Assembly: GCF_000952155.1 (NCBI RefSeq)
Contig: NZ_JYON01000011.1
Coordinates: 62,001 to 126,000, forward strand
DNA from: Aliterella atlantica CENA595
GTDB lineage: Bacteria; Cyanobacteriota; Cyanobacteriia; Cyanobacteriales; Chroococcidiopsidaceae
Direction of reading: 5' to 3'
Length of the DNA: 64,000 nt
In this document: positions 27,520 to 37,119 of the stretch, piece after piece
How positions within the stretch are numbered: the stretch's first letter is position 1
Layout: each line of letters begins with the position of its first letter
Translations under genes and position numbers: made by a program
The notes under the pieces: model-generated
Databases searched by the model: none
The model's input: the letters and a program-made list of their open reading frames with translations, nothing else
What the model was told of the DNA's origin: nothing

Positions 27520-27626
27520 GACAACCTTAGTATTTGAACCACACACTACGATCTTTGCAAAAAATTTGCTTTATGGCATTTTTTTGGGTTATATCTCTAG
27601 ATATAAATGTCTAAACCAAGCTTGCG

Positions 27627-28124
27627 CTACAGCCCAATAATATATTTTTGCCATTCTTGATGCAGCCCGCTCTTTAAGTGTTTGCTGACTTCGAAGTACA
27701 AACTACTGTATGGTTTGCGCGGTTGATGAAACAATAACATATGTGCTTCTTGCGGCGTGCGACTGCCTTTTTTGACGTTACAGCGGACGCAGGCTGTCAC
27801 CATGTTTTCCCAGGTATCGCCACCGCCACGCGATCGCGGAATGACATGATCCAAGGTCAAATCTTCACCTGTGTAGCCGCAGTATTGACAAGCGTGACTG
27901 TCTCGGTGCAAGATGTTACGGCGAGTCAAGGGAATTTCCTTGTACGGCACGCGGACAAAGTGCCGCAGCCTAATCACGGTCGGCAGGTTAAAGTCTGAGT
28001 AAATCAGCTTACCGTTGTGTTCTACCTGCTCTGCTTTACCTTTGATTAATAAGACAGCCGCTCTTCGCCAACTTGTGATGTTGAGCGGTTCGTAGGAGGC
28101 GTTGAGAACTAAAACCTTCGCCAT
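27627..28124 (-). CDS. HNH endonuclease-family protein
   Basis: 165 residues from ATG 28124 (MAKVLVLNASYEPLNITSW); a frame extension upstream is not typical of the family. HNH motif: HACQYCGYTGEDLTLDHVIP, then WENMVTACVRCNVKKGSR, with two CxxC zinc pairs and the catalytic DH. This form is widespread in cyanobacteria as a single-copy gene with no known mobile context. Its job is unknown, possibly DNA repair. It starts 79 bases after the end of the Ser/Thr kinase gene on the same strand. Confidence 0.92.
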   Translation of the reverse strand: MAKVLVLNASYEPLNITSWRRAAVLLIKGKAEQVEHNGKLIYSDFNLPTVIRLRHFVRVPYKEIPLTRRNILHRDSHACQYCGYTGEDLTLDHVIPRSRGGGDTWENMVTACVRCNVKKGSRTPQEAHMLLFHQPRKPYSSLYFEVSKHLKSGLHQEWQKYIIGL

Positions 28125-28202
28125 CGATAACAGCAAATCGTCAGCTTTTTTACAGATGGTAACACACTTAAAGAAGTTGTGTACTTTTTTGAATGGCAAA
28201 AA

Positions 28203-30455
28203 TTAGCGAATAGTTTTGGTCGTCCATCTGTATGATTGTTTGCGACTACCAGAGCGGATCTGTACTCGTTTGTTCGCGGGTTGCTTTCTAAACAATTTGG
28301 TGCGCTTAATTACTTTTCTTTGCATCCGCGTAATTTGTCTAGATTGCACTCGTGTTGTAGTTTTTTTACTAATGCGTAGCAATCGCTTTGGCGCAGTAGT
28401 AGAACGACGCATAATTAGGCGTTGATTTACGGACGACGATCGCCTAGCCGTAATTGGCGCTATTCGCTTTAACCGGACTACTTTTTTAGTATTTGTCTGC
28501 GCTGCGGCGCGTCTAGTTTTGGCTGCAGCAGTATTCCGTACTGGTACTCGTGTCTGTACGAGTCGTTTTATGGGCGTTGCGCGTCTAGCTACAGAAATTG
28601 TGCGTCTGGTGGGGGCGGTTGCTACTTGTCTGGTTACAGGTGTTACTCGTGGATAAGTAGGACGTTTTACCAGGGTTGTCCTATTTACAGGCATTTTTGC
28701 TGTAGCTGTTTGTAAAATTGGCTCTGTTTGCTCTTGCCAGTAAGGAGTAGCTGGAACTTGCTTGGCAAGAATAATCGCTTCTTGCCATTTTCCTCTACTT
28801 AAAGCGCTTTTGGCTGCTTGCAGCGATGAATTATTTTTTACCCAATCTTTGCGCCACTGGGCGATCGCGCTTTGTGCTTGCCCGTATATTGGACTAATAT
28901 TCGGGATATTTTGCGCTAAGGCTATTGCTTCATCTAACTTTCCCGACTGGTATTTATTGTTTGCTGTGGCTAAAATGCTTTGCGACCATTGCTTAATTAA
29001 TGGTTGAGCTTGTTGGTAAAATGGACTATTTTTAGGTAAAGAGCTAACTTGAGCAATCGCTGTTTTAAATTCTCCCGCCTCGGCAAGTTTTTTTGCTTGT
29101 GCTAGCTTGCACTCTAACAAAATATCTTGCGCTTGCGCGTATAGGTGCGAACTTTGAGGAATTTTGGCAGCGCTAGTAATACACTGAGTCGATTTTCCTG
29201 TTGCTTTCAAGTTTTCTACTTGCTCGAAGGTTTTTTCTATTTGCTGCGGTTGCCAGTAAATTGTGTATCCTGCTACTAAGCTGATAGCTGCTGCAGCCAT
29301 TGTTGCGCCAATGCGGAGGTAGTATTGCTGGTGAGGAGTTGCGATCGCCGCATATTTTGCTTTGACACTACTTGCTAGTTGACTGGGTTTTGCAGGTGAA
29401 ACGACCGTTGGTTGGAGAGTGCTACTGCTGGTTACTTGTAAATTAGCTTGGTGGGGATAAATAACTGTAGTAGTGGTTGCTGCTGATTCTACTGTTACTA
29501 CTGCTTGAGCGCTATTTTGATTTGACGGCGCGATCGCTCTAGCTTCTCCTACTACATTTACCTTACCGTTATGCTGGGGCGGTTTTGCTGCTGAAATTAA
29601 CTGCGTTGGTAGATAAAAAATTGCTATTTGCTCGATTTCTGCTAAAGCTTCTGCTGCACTTTCATAGCGGTCTTGGAAATGGTAGCGCACCATTTTAGTT
29701 AAAATTGCTGCAAGCGCATCGCTAACTTGAGCGTGATGCTGCCAGATAATTTCTCCAGTTTTGGCATCTTCTTCTAACTGTACTGGATGCATTCCTGTTA
29801 GTGCTTGAATGGCGATCGTTCCTAGAGCATATAGATCGCTATTAGGGCGGGGTCTACCACGCGCTTGTTCGATTGCCATATAGCCTGGCGTACCAATACC
29901 CACAGTGGCGGGAACTTCAATTTCTGTAGTATCTGTTTCTGCAAGTCCTATTTGCGTCCAAGGTTGCTTGACAGAGCCAAAATCTACTAAAACTAATTTG
30001 CGATCTTGTTCGCGTTGAATAATGTTGCTAGGTTTAATGTCGCGATGAATAAATCCGTGATTGTGAACAAATACTAAAATGCCTAAAATTTCTTGTAAAA
30101 ATAGGCATACTTGGCTTTCGCTCCATCGTTGATTTGGTTGCAACTTATCGCTTAATGGGTGTCCGGGAATAAAGTCTTGGACTAAATAAAATTCTTGATT
30201 TTCTTCAAAGTAAGCGAGTAATCTGGGAATCTGCTCGTGATGTCCTAGCTTTTCTAATGTTTCAGCTTCAGCTTGAAAAAGTCTTCTCGCGTTTTGGAGG
30301 AAGGTGTAGTTGCTAGTTGCAGGTTGGAGGTGTTTGACTACACATTTGGGCTTTCCTGGTCTGTGTGTATCTTCAGCAATGTATGTTTGGCTAAAGCCAC
30401 CTATACCCAAAATTTCCGCAATTTGGTAACGCCCGCCTAGCAACCTATCAATCAT
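28203..30455 (-). CDS. Serine/threonine protein kinase with membrane anchor and basic tail
   Basis: 750 residues. Residues 1-280 are a PknB/SPK-type kinase: P-loop LGIGGFSQTYIAED, Lys41 in CVVKHL, HRDIKPSN at 137-144, DFG at 158-160, and GTPGYMAIEQARG. A Ser/Thr/Ala-rich linker follows, then one membrane segment (about 382-401, GATMAAAAISLVAGYTIYW). After it come helical TPR-like repeats (about 405-585: KLAEAGEFKTAIAQVSSLP, GKLDEAIALAQNIP). The last ~155 residues are extremely rich in Arg/Lys/Thr. Kinase motifs are complete, so activity is likely; targets are unknown. The basic tail would be extracytoplasmic. Confidence 0.92.
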   Translation of the reverse strand: MIDRLLGGRYQIAEILGIGGFSQTYIAEDTHRPGKPKCVVKHLQPATSNYTFLQNARRLFQAEAETLEKLGHHEQIPRLLAYFEENQEFYLVQDFIPGHPLSDKLQPNQRWSESQVCLFLQEILGILVFVHNHGFIHRDIKPSNIIQREQDRKLVLVDFGSVKQPWTQIGLAETDTTEIEVPATVGIGTPGYMAIEQARGRPRPNSDLYALGTIAIQALTGMHPVQLEEDAKTGEIIWQHHAQVSDALAAILTKMVRYHFQDRYESAAEALAEIEQIAIFYLPTQLISAAKPPQHNGKVNVVGEARAIAPSNQNSAQAVVTVESAATTTTVIYPHQANLQVTSSSTLQPTVVSPAKPSQLASSVKAKYAAIATPHQQYYLRIGATMAAAAISLVAGYTIYWQPQQIEKTFEQVENLKATGKSTQCITSAAKIPQSSHLYAQAQDILLECKLAQAKKLAEAGEFKTAIAQVSSLPKNSPFYQQAQPLIKQWSQSILATANNKYQSGKLDEAIALAQNIPNISPIYGQAQSAIAQWRKDWVKNNSSLQAAKSALSRGKWQEAIILAKQVPATPYWQEQTEPILQTATAKMPVNRTTLVKRPTYPRVTPVTRQVATAPTRRTISVARRATPIKRLVQTRVPVRNTAAAKTRRAAAQTNTKKVVRLKRIAPITARRSSSVNQRLIMRRSTTAPKRLLRISKKTTTRVQSRQITRMQRKVIKRTKLFRKQPANKRVQIRSGSRKQSYRWTTKTIR

Positions 30456-30868
30456 TATTTTAGTTCTCCAGCCATAGTTAGATTATATGACACACCTAGA
30501 AGATATTTTTCTTTATTGTTTATTTATAACCATAGATATACGTGTATTTTCCTAGTATTGGATTGAAAAAATTATTAGAGTTTAACGCTCATTTTTAACA
30601 TTTAATATCTATTAAGTAGTGGTAGGCATAATCATAAAATAGTTGCAGGTAAGCTTTGCTAAAGAAATAGTGAAAAGCTTATAAAATGGCTTAATAAAAA
30701 TTTTGCCATAAAATTGCAGTTATACAAGCAAATTTGTCAAAATTGAAGCGATCGCTAAAAAGCGGTGTTAGCCTAAACCAGATCTAACATTCTTTTAATT
30801 TAGCTATTGCATACAGCAAAATCAAGCCAACGTAGGCGATCGCCACTGTAATAACCTCATCAATAGCT
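30456..30868. other. Intergenic region between divergent kinase and WD40 genes
   Basis: 413 bp, A/T-rich, no gene seen on either strand. It must carry both divergent promoters; I cannot place them with confidence. Confidence 0.55.
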
Positions 30869-31909
30869 ATGGCATTTCCAGGATTAATCCTTGGTAGTTT
30901 ATGTTTTGCCCTGATAGTAGTTTCTTTCCCAGGCGTGCTGGCACAGCGCGATCGCATTTCTCCAGGGCAAATTGACCGCATGACGCAAGTCACCGCAGCA
31001 ATCAATTCCTGGCTGGGAAAACTGAGTGTAGATACAATTAGCGGCGGTCATTCGCGAATAGTTTATTGTGTTGCTATTAGCCCAGATAGTCAATTATTGG
31101 CTAGCGGTAGCGGCGATCGCACGATCAAAATTTGGAGTTTAAGCCAGAGAAAGCTAATGCAAACGCTGGTAGGACATTCAGATTGGGTAAGTGCAGTTGC
31201 TTTTAGCCCAGATGGGCGGACTTTAGTTAGTAGCAGCGGCGATAAGACAATTAAGTTATGGAACTTGCAGACTGGGCGATCGATCCGTACTTTGGTAGGA
31301 CATTCAGATTGGGTAAGTGCAATTGCTTTTAGCCTTAATGGGCGAACCCTTGTTAGCGGTAGTGGCGATAGAACTATTAAAATATGGGATTTAAAAACAG
31401 GGCGAGTTAGGCGTACAATTGCGGAAAAAGGAGGAGTAACAGCGATCGCTATTGCTCCCGATGGTAAGACTTTCGCTAGCGGTAGCTACCTTAATACCGT
31501 GAAAATTTGGCAGCTTAATAATGGTAAATTGCTCCACACCCTAACAGGACATTCTAGACCAGTTTATGCTGTTGCCTTTAGCCCAGACGGTGAAACTTTA
31601 GCTAGCGGTAGTAATGCTGGCGAGGTTAAACTGTGGAGAGTCCAAAATGGTAAATTACTCCGTACCCTTTCTAGTCATAAAAGAGCAGTTGCAGGTGTTG
31701 CTTTTAGTGCAGATGGTCAGCTTGTAGCTAGTGGTAGCGAAGATAGAACTATCAAGCTGTGGAATGTGGATAATGGCAAATTAGTTCGCACTCTGTTGGA
31801 TAACAAAGATGGAGTTACGTCAGTTGCTTTTAGTTCTAATAGCAATACTCTTGCTAATGGTAGTAGAGATAAAACGATTAAGATTTGGCGCGTCTTAGTT
31901 GCTAAGTAG
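30869..31909 (+). CDS. Secreted WD40-repeat protein
   Basis: 346 residues. The first ~25 form a signal peptide or anchor (GLILGSLCFALIVVSFPGVLAQ). Residues ~58-345 are seven WD40 repeats, each with a GH...A.SPDG...ASGS.D.TIK.W pattern, enough for a full propeller. Repeats 2 and 3 are nearly identical in DNA as well (GHSDWVSA twice, 122 bp apart), pointing to a recent internal duplication. A protein-binding scaffold in the periplasm is likely; partners are unknown. No operon neighbour. Confidence 0.92.
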   Translation: MAFPGLILGSLCFALIVVSFPGVLAQRDRISPGQIDRMTQVTAAINSWLGKLSVDTISGGHSRIVYCVAISPDSQLLASGSGDRTIKIWSLSQRKLMQTLVGHSDWVSAVAFSPDGRTLVSSSGDKTIKLWNLQTGRSIRTLVGHSDWVSAIAFSLNGRTLVSGSGDRTIKIWDLKTGRVRRTIAEKGGVTAIAIAPDGKTFASGSYLNTVKIWQLNNGKLLHTLTGHSRPVYAVAFSPDGETLASGSNAGEVKLWRVQNGKLLRTLSSHKRAVAGVAFSADGQLVASGSEDRTIKLWNVDNGKLVRTLLDNKDGVTSVAFSSNSNTLANGSRDKTIKIWRVLVAK

Positions 31910-32352
31910 TTTTGAATTTCGAGTTTTGAGTTACCCAAAAATTGCTCGTGCTTAAGACTGCAACGTGCAATCCTACTGAACCAACTAGGCTAAAGACAAT
32001 AAAAGACTTCAGCGCCTCGTCTTCTTTTTCTCGCTGCTGTACAGCGATGCTCGATAAGCCCATACACTATTGCTACTAATTCCCACCTGGTCGCTCAACT
32101 TAAGATGCATTAGAAGTCATTGTCAAGAGGAAAATGCTGGTTTTTAGTTGCTGCAATCCAGTAACAATATCCTCAAAGCAGCTAATGACAATAGTTTTAT
32201 CCTTTCCTCTCCCATTTAAAATAAGTTTGTTTGTTATCAATTATTTGCAATTGCTTGACATTAGTTCGCATTAGATTTACTTTTTCTTGAGAAGTAGTTT
32301 CAGCTTATTGTGAGTTGGGATGTTTCCTAAAAATTTGTCCTAGAAATAAAAA
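31910..32352. other. Intergenic region before the ExbB-like gene
   Basis: 443 bp without a gene that I can support on either strand. No repeat, RNA gene or clear terminator was recognised. Confidence 0.55.
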
Positions 32353-33000
32353 ATGGGAATTAGTAATCTTTTTGCTGCAGGTGGCGTAGTTATGTGGCCC
32401 CTGCTAGGATTTTCGATAGTAGCGATCGCTTTAATTGCCGAACGTTTGATTTTTTGGTTCCGCATCAACAAAAGGCAGCCGCGTGTAGTTAGAGATGCAA
32501 TGTCTTACTACAGACACGATCCTGACACTGCTTTAAAAAAACTCAAGCAAAACGCCGATTTACCAATTGCGCGGATTTTCTTAGCAGCCTTAGAACTAGA
32601 ACAACCAACACCAGAAGAATTTCGTCTAGCTTTAGAAAGCGAAGCGCAAGCAGAAATTCCGGTACTCAAGCGGTTTAACACTGTATTTGAAACTATTATC
32701 AGTCTTGCTCCTTTACTTGGATTATTAGGAACAGTTTTAGGATTAATTTACTCTTTTGCTTCGTTGCGATTGGGCGATGTGGGCGGAGGTCAAGCTGGAG
32801 GCGTGACATCAGGAATCAGCGAAGCATTGGTTTCTACTGCTTCGGGGTTAATTGTGGCAATTTTCACGCTGCTATTCTCTAACGCTTTTCGCGGCTTTTA
32901 TATTCGCCAAATAGCGCTAATTCAAGAATATGGCGGTCAGTTAGAATTACTTTACCGTCGCTATTATGAAAAAGGAAGCAGATATGCGTCTACCCGATGA
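32353..33000 (+). CDS. exbB: MotA/TolQ/ExbB proton channel-family protein
   Basis: 215 residues with three membrane helices: VVMWPLLGFSIVAIALIAERLIFW near the start, and ETIISLAPLLGLLGTVLGLIYSFA and SEALVSTASGLIVAIFTLLF in the C-terminal half. With its ExbD partner it would use the proton gradient to drive TonB-type outer-membrane uptake or a Tol-like function. The next gene starts inside its 3' end, which supports translational coupling. No TonB gene is in view. Confidence 0.93.
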   Translation: MGISNLFAAGGVVMWPLLGFSIVAIALIAERLIFWFRINKRQPRVVRDAMSYYRHDPDTALKKLKQNADLPIARIFLAALELEQPTPEEFRLALESEAQAEIPVLKRFNTVFETIISLAPLLGLLGTVLGLIYSFASLRLGDVGGGQAGGVTSGISEALVSTASGLIVAIFTLLFSNAFRGFYIRQIALIQEYGGQLELLYRRYYEKGSRYASTR

Positions 33001-33385
33001 GCCAGAAGTTCCCGCACAAATTAACATCGTGCCAATGATCGATGTGATTTTTGCTATTTTGACATTTTTTATTATGTCAACGCTATTTTTAACTCGCTCT
33101 GAGGGGCTGTTAGTAAATTTACCGCAAGCATCCTCGGCGAAAGTTCAGCCTTCAACGCCGATTACAGTTACTATTGACGCGCAAGGAAATATAGCCCTTA
33201 ATCGCAAAACAGTACCAATTGATGCACTAAGTACCCAAGTTGGGCAATTAATTAAACCGAATCAAGAAACCCTAGTAATTGTCAATGCCGATAAAGCTGT
33301 CAATCACGGGCAAGTTGTCACAGTTATGGATCGAGTCAGGCAAATTCCAGGAGCGAAACTGGCGATCGCAACTCAAAGACCTTAG
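32984..33385 (+). CDS. exbD: ExbD/TolR-family protein
   Basis: 133 residues from ATG 32984, chosen because AAGGA stands 10 bases upstream; an ATG at 32966 is possible. One membrane helix contains the key aspartate: INIVPMIDVIFAILTFFIMS. The periplasmic part ends in VVTVMDRVRQIPGAKLAIAT, as expected for ExbD. It overlaps exbB by 17 bases. The pair forms the stator/energiser of a proton-driven outer membrane process. Confidence 0.93.
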   Translation: MRLPDEPEVPAQINIVPMIDVIFAILTFFIMSTLFLTRSEGLLVNLPQASSAKVQPSTPITVTIDAQGNIALNRKTVPIDALSTQVGQLIKPNQETLVIVNADKAVNHGQVVTVMDRVRQIPGAKLAIATQRP

Positions 33386-33462
33386 CTTTTAGATCGCAAT
33401 CTAGTCACAGCGATGAGAGTCGCAGCGCTAAAATTATTAAGCACTGTTTACGCGCTGCTGCT

Positions 33463-36444
33463 ATGTCTCATACTGCTGATATGCCCAATGCTCAGGTAGA
33501 GTCTACTAACGGTCATCTTTTAGATCGAAGCAATACTATTCGCATTCGCGGCGCTAGACAGCACAATCTTAAAAATATCGATTTAGAATTACCGCGCGAT
33601 CGCTTGATTGTTTTTACAGGCGTTTCTGGTTCAGGTAAGTCTTCTTTGGCTTTTGATACGATTTTTGCTGAAGGACAGCGCCGTTATGTAGAATCCTTGA
33701 GTGCTTACGCGCGGCAGTTTTTGGGGCAGCTAGATAAGCCGGATGTAGAGGCGATTGAAGGCTTGAGTCCAGCTATCTCTATCGATCAAAAATCTACTTC
33801 TCACAACCCCCGTTCTACTGTAGGAACGGTTACTGAGATTTACGACTATTTACGCTTGCTATTTGGACGGGCTGGCGAACCTCATTGCCCGATATGCGAT
33901 CGCTCGATTGCCCCCCAGACTATCGATCAAATGTGCGATCGCATTCTGGAGTTGCCAGACGGTACGCGCTTCCAAATTTTAGCCCCTGTTGTCCGAGGGA
34001 AAAAAGGCACGCATCGTAAATTACTTTCTTCTCTCGCTTCTGAAGGTTGGATTAGGGCAAGGGTAAATAACGAGGTCAGAGAGCTATCTGACAACATCGA
34101 GTTAGATAAAAATTATACACATACTATAGAAATCGTTATTGATAGGCTAATTAAAAAGCCTTCTATTCAGGAGCGTTTGACTGATTCGCTGGCTACTTGC
34201 TTGCGGCTTTCTGGGGGAATTGCAGTTGTAGATGTATTAAATGATACATCATTTAGTGCAGGCGGAGTCCGACAAGATAGTAAATATATAGATACTAGCA
34301 CAAAAATTGAAAATGAAAACCCCGATTTAGCTGCTACAAATGCAGACAATTCCTATCAACAAAACGAGCTAATTTTCTCAGAAAACTTTGCTTGTCCAGT
34401 ACATGGCGCTGTGATGGAAGAATTGTCACCGCGACTATTTTCTTTCAACTCTCCTTACGGCGCTTGTCCTAACTGTCATGGTTTGGGTAGTTTGCAGAAG
34501 TTTTCGCCAGAATTGGTAGTACCAGATCCGCAAGCACCAGTATATGCAGCGATCGCTCCTTGGTCAGAAAAAGACAACTCTTACTACCTATCGTTGCTCT
34601 ATAGCGTCGGACAAGCTTATGGCTTTGAGATTCAGACCAATTGGAATAAGCTCACACAAGAACAGCAGCAAGTAATTTTACACGGCAGCGACAAACCAAT
34701 TTGGATAGAAGATCGTAAAGATCATCGGCGTTATGCAGGCGTAATACCTATACTCCAGCGCCAATACAGCGAAGCATCTGACTTGCAAAAGCAAAAGTTA
34801 GAACAATATTTAATTGCTCAACCTTGCGAAGTCTGCCTTGGTAAGCGTTTAAAGCCAGAAGCATTATCAGTACGACTAGGACAGTATCATATTATCGATT
34901 TGACAAGTAGCTCGATTCGGGAGTGCCAGCATCGCATCAATACCATGAAACTAAGCGATCGCGCTTTTCAAATTGCTGACTTGGTACTGCGAGAAATCAA
35001 AGCTAGGCTGCAATTTCTCCTTGATGTAGGTTTAGACTACCTGACTCTAGATCGCCCAGCAATGACGCTTTCAGGCGGCGAGGCGCAGCGAATTAGACTT
35101 GCAACGCAAATCGGTTCTGGTTTAACTGGCGTACTGTACGTTTTAGATGAACCGAGTATTGGATTGCATCAACGAGATAACGGGAGATTGCTACAAACTT
35201 TAACTAAACTGCGCGACTTAGGAAATACGCTGATTGTTGTCGAACACGACGAAGAAACAATTAGAGCAGCAGATTATTTAGTAGATATTGGTCCTGGTGC
35301 TGGGATTCACGGCGGCTATATTATTTCCCAAGGCAACTTAGAGGCATTATTAACAGCAAAAGATTCGCATACAGGTGCGTACTTATCAGGACGAAAAGTA
35401 ATTGAAACGCCAAAAGAGCGGCGAGAAGGTAACGGGCGATCGCTTTCTATCAAGCAAGCGCATCGCAACAACCTAAAAGATATCGATGTCGATATACCTT
35501 TGGGTAAACTTGTCTGCGTTACTGGTGTTTCTGGTTCGGGAAAATCTACACTAATTAACGATTTACTTTATCCAGCATTGCAGCATCAACTAACGCGCAA
35601 AGTCCCACTACCGCAGGAATTAGCCGAAATTAAAGGACTTAATGCCGTTGATAAAGCGATCGTGATTGACCAATCTCCAATTGGACGTACTCCGCGTTCA
35701 AATCCAGCAACTTATACAGGTGTATTTGACGTTATTCGCGAAGTATTTACCCAAACAATTGAAGCTAAAGCCAGAGGATATAAAGCAGGACAATTTTCTT
35801 TTAACGTCAAAGGCGGACGTTGCGAAGCTTGCTGCGGACAAGGGGTAAATGTGATTGAAATGAACTTTTTACCCGATGTTTACGTGCAGTGCGAAGTATG
35901 TAAAGGTGCAAGATATAACAGGGAAACTCTGCAAGTCAAGTATAAAGATAAATCAATTGCTGACGTGCTGAATATGACAGCAGAAGAGAGTTTAGAGTTT
36001 TTTACTAATATTCCTAGAGCTTTTAGTAGGTTGCAAACATTGGTAGATGTAGGCTTAGGTTATGTCAAGTTAGGACAGCCAGCAACAACTTTATCTGGTG
36101 GTGAAGCGCAGCGGGTAAAATTAGCATCAGAGTTATCGCGTCGCGCTACAGGGAAAACTTTGTATTTAATTGACGAACCAACTACAGGTTTATCATTTTA
36201 TGACGTGCATAAATTACTAGATGTATTGCAACGTTTGGTAGATAAAGGCAATTCAATTTTAGTCATCGAACATAACTTAGACGTAATTCGTTGTTGCGAT
36301 TGGGTAATAGATTTAGGACCAGAAGGCGGCGATAAAGGCGGCGAAATAGTTGCAGTAGGAACACCAGAACAAGTAGCAAATAACGATCGTTCTTATACAG
36401 GTCAATATTTAAAACAAGTATTGCAACAGCATCCACCTAAATGA
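33463..36444 (+). CDS. uvrA: Excinuclease ABC subunit A
   Basis: 993 residues, ~50 longer than the E. coli protein. Two ABC ATPase halves: Walker [17 protein letters not shown] with [20 protein letters not shown], signature [15 protein letters not shown] and [15 protein letters not shown]; then [29 protein letters not shown] and [15 protein letters not shown]. The C-terminal zinc finger is intact (CEACCGQG ... CEVCKG). The first one reads CPVH ... CPNC, so one cysteine ligand is histidine. An insertion around residues 270-305 ([13 protein letters not shown]) precedes it. UvrA finds DNA damage for nucleotide excision repair. Single gene. Confidence 0.97.
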   Translation: MSHTADMPNAQVESTNGHLLDRSNTIRIRGARQHNLKNIDLELPRDRLIVFTGVSGSGKSSLAFDTIFAEGQRRYVESLSAYARQFLGQLDKPDVEAIEGLSPAISIDQKSTSHNPRSTVGTVTEIYDYLRLLFGRAGEPHCPICDRSIAPQTIDQMCDRILELPDGTRFQILAPVVRGKKGTHRKLLSSLASEGWIRARVNNEVRELSDNIELDKNYTHTIEIVIDRLIKKPSIQERLTDSLATCLRLSGGIAVVDVLNDTSFSAGGVRQDSKYIDTSTKIENENPDLAATNADNSYQQNELIFSENFACPVHGAVMEELSPRLFSFNSPYGACPNCHGLGSLQKFSPELVVPDPQAPVYAAIAPWSEKDNSYYLSLLYSVGQAYGFEIQTNWNKLTQEQQQVILHGSDKPIWIEDRKDHRRYAGVIPILQRQYSEASDLQKQKLEQYLIAQPCEVCLGKRLKPEALSVRLGQYHIIDLTSSSIRECQHRINTMKLSDRAFQIADLVLREIKARLQFLLDVGLDYLTLDRPAMTLSGGEAQRIRLATQIGSGLTGVLYVLDEPSIGLHQRDNGRLLQTLTKLRDLGNTLIVVEHDEETIRAADYLVDIGPGAGIHGGYIISQGNLEALLTAKDSHTGAYLSGRKVIETPKERREGNGRSLSIKQAHRNNLKDIDVDIPLGKLVCVTGVSGSGKSTLINDLLYPALQHQLTRKVPLPQELAEIKGLNAVDKAIVIDQSPIGRTPRSNPATYTGVFDVIREVFTQTIEAKARGYKAGQFSFNVKGGRCEACCGQGVNVIEMNFLPDVYVQCEVCKGARYNRETLQVKYKDKSIADVLNMTAEESLEFFTNIPRAFSRLQTLVDVGLGYVKLGQPATTLSGGEAQRVKLASELSRRATGKTLYLIDEPTTGLSFYDVHKLLDVLQRLVDKGNSILVIEHNLDVIRCCDWVIDLGPEGGDKGGEIVAVGTPEQVANNDRSYTGQYLKQVLQQHPPK

Positions 36445-36458
36445 ACTTCTCACCTATT

Positions 36459-36755
36459 TTAATCTTCTGCAAACAAGGCTTCTAAATCCTGACGACCATT
36501 GACTACTCGCAGAATGTTAACACCATCATCTACAACCTGATAAAGAATAATGTATCCATTTAGCGGTAAGCCTCGCAAGTATAAGCTGATATAGTTATAA
36601 CTACGTCCTATATTAGGAAATTTCGCCAAATAGAGGCATTTTTAATTAAATTCTCGAAATAGTTTCTCTCCTGCTTCCACATTGCGTTCTAAAAAATATT
36701 CTGCAATACGATTTAAATCTTGACTTGCAGAAGGAGCAATAATAAAACGGCTCAT
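36459..36755 (-). pseudogene. parE: ParE-family toxin with an internal stop codon
   Basis: Reverse-strand reading from ATG 36755 gives MSRFIIAPSASQDLNRIAEY ... EKLFREFN, then TAA at 36644-36642, and in the same frame continues KCLYLAKFPNIGRSYNYISL ... VVNGRQDLEALFAED to a stop at 36459. Both halves match the RelE/ParE toxin fold, so a single base change (CAA or AAA to TAA at codon 38) explains it. The start overlaps the ParD stop (ATGA). As read, only a 37-residue peptide would be made, so the toxin is probably dead while the antitoxin is kept. Confidence 0.88.
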
Positions 36756-37018
36756 TTATGCTCCTCACGAGCCTGTCTAAACCGTTCTAGAATCTGATTG
36801 ACGACCGTCTCACCGTCTAGTCCTTCGCCGCGTTCGAGTTCTGCTGTAGCAACATCTACCTGTGCGCGGACTTCTTCAATCCACTGACTGGATTCACTAC
36901 CTAGGTTGTCAAGTAGACGAAATGCGACATCAATCACTTCATCTGCATCAGTAAATTTACCAGAGGAAATTTGTGCTTGAATAAATTGTTGATGTTCGGG
37001 TTTAAGTAAAATTTTCAT
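36752..37018 (-). CDS. parD: ParD-family antitoxin
   Basis: 88 residues: MKILLKPEHQQFIQAQISSG, FTDADEVIDVAFRLLDN (ribbon-helix-helix DNA-binding part), and a charged toxin-binding C-terminus (ILERFRQAREEHK). ParD normally neutralises ParE and represses the pair. Its stop codon overlaps the parE start. Here the toxin frame carries a stop, so the antitoxin appears to be an orphan. Confidence 0.9.
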   Translation of the reverse strand: MKILLKPEHQQFIQAQISSGKFTDADEVIDVAFRLLDNLGSESSQWIEEVRAQVDVATAELERGEGLDGETVVNQILERFRQAREEHK

Positions 37019-37119
37019 TAGAGCAAATTCCTAGTAAAGATATATCTATCACGCTTGTTGTTACTTAAAATTGTAATAGTGCGATCGCCACTTGTAGGTG
37101 CGTTGCACAGGCAAGCACT

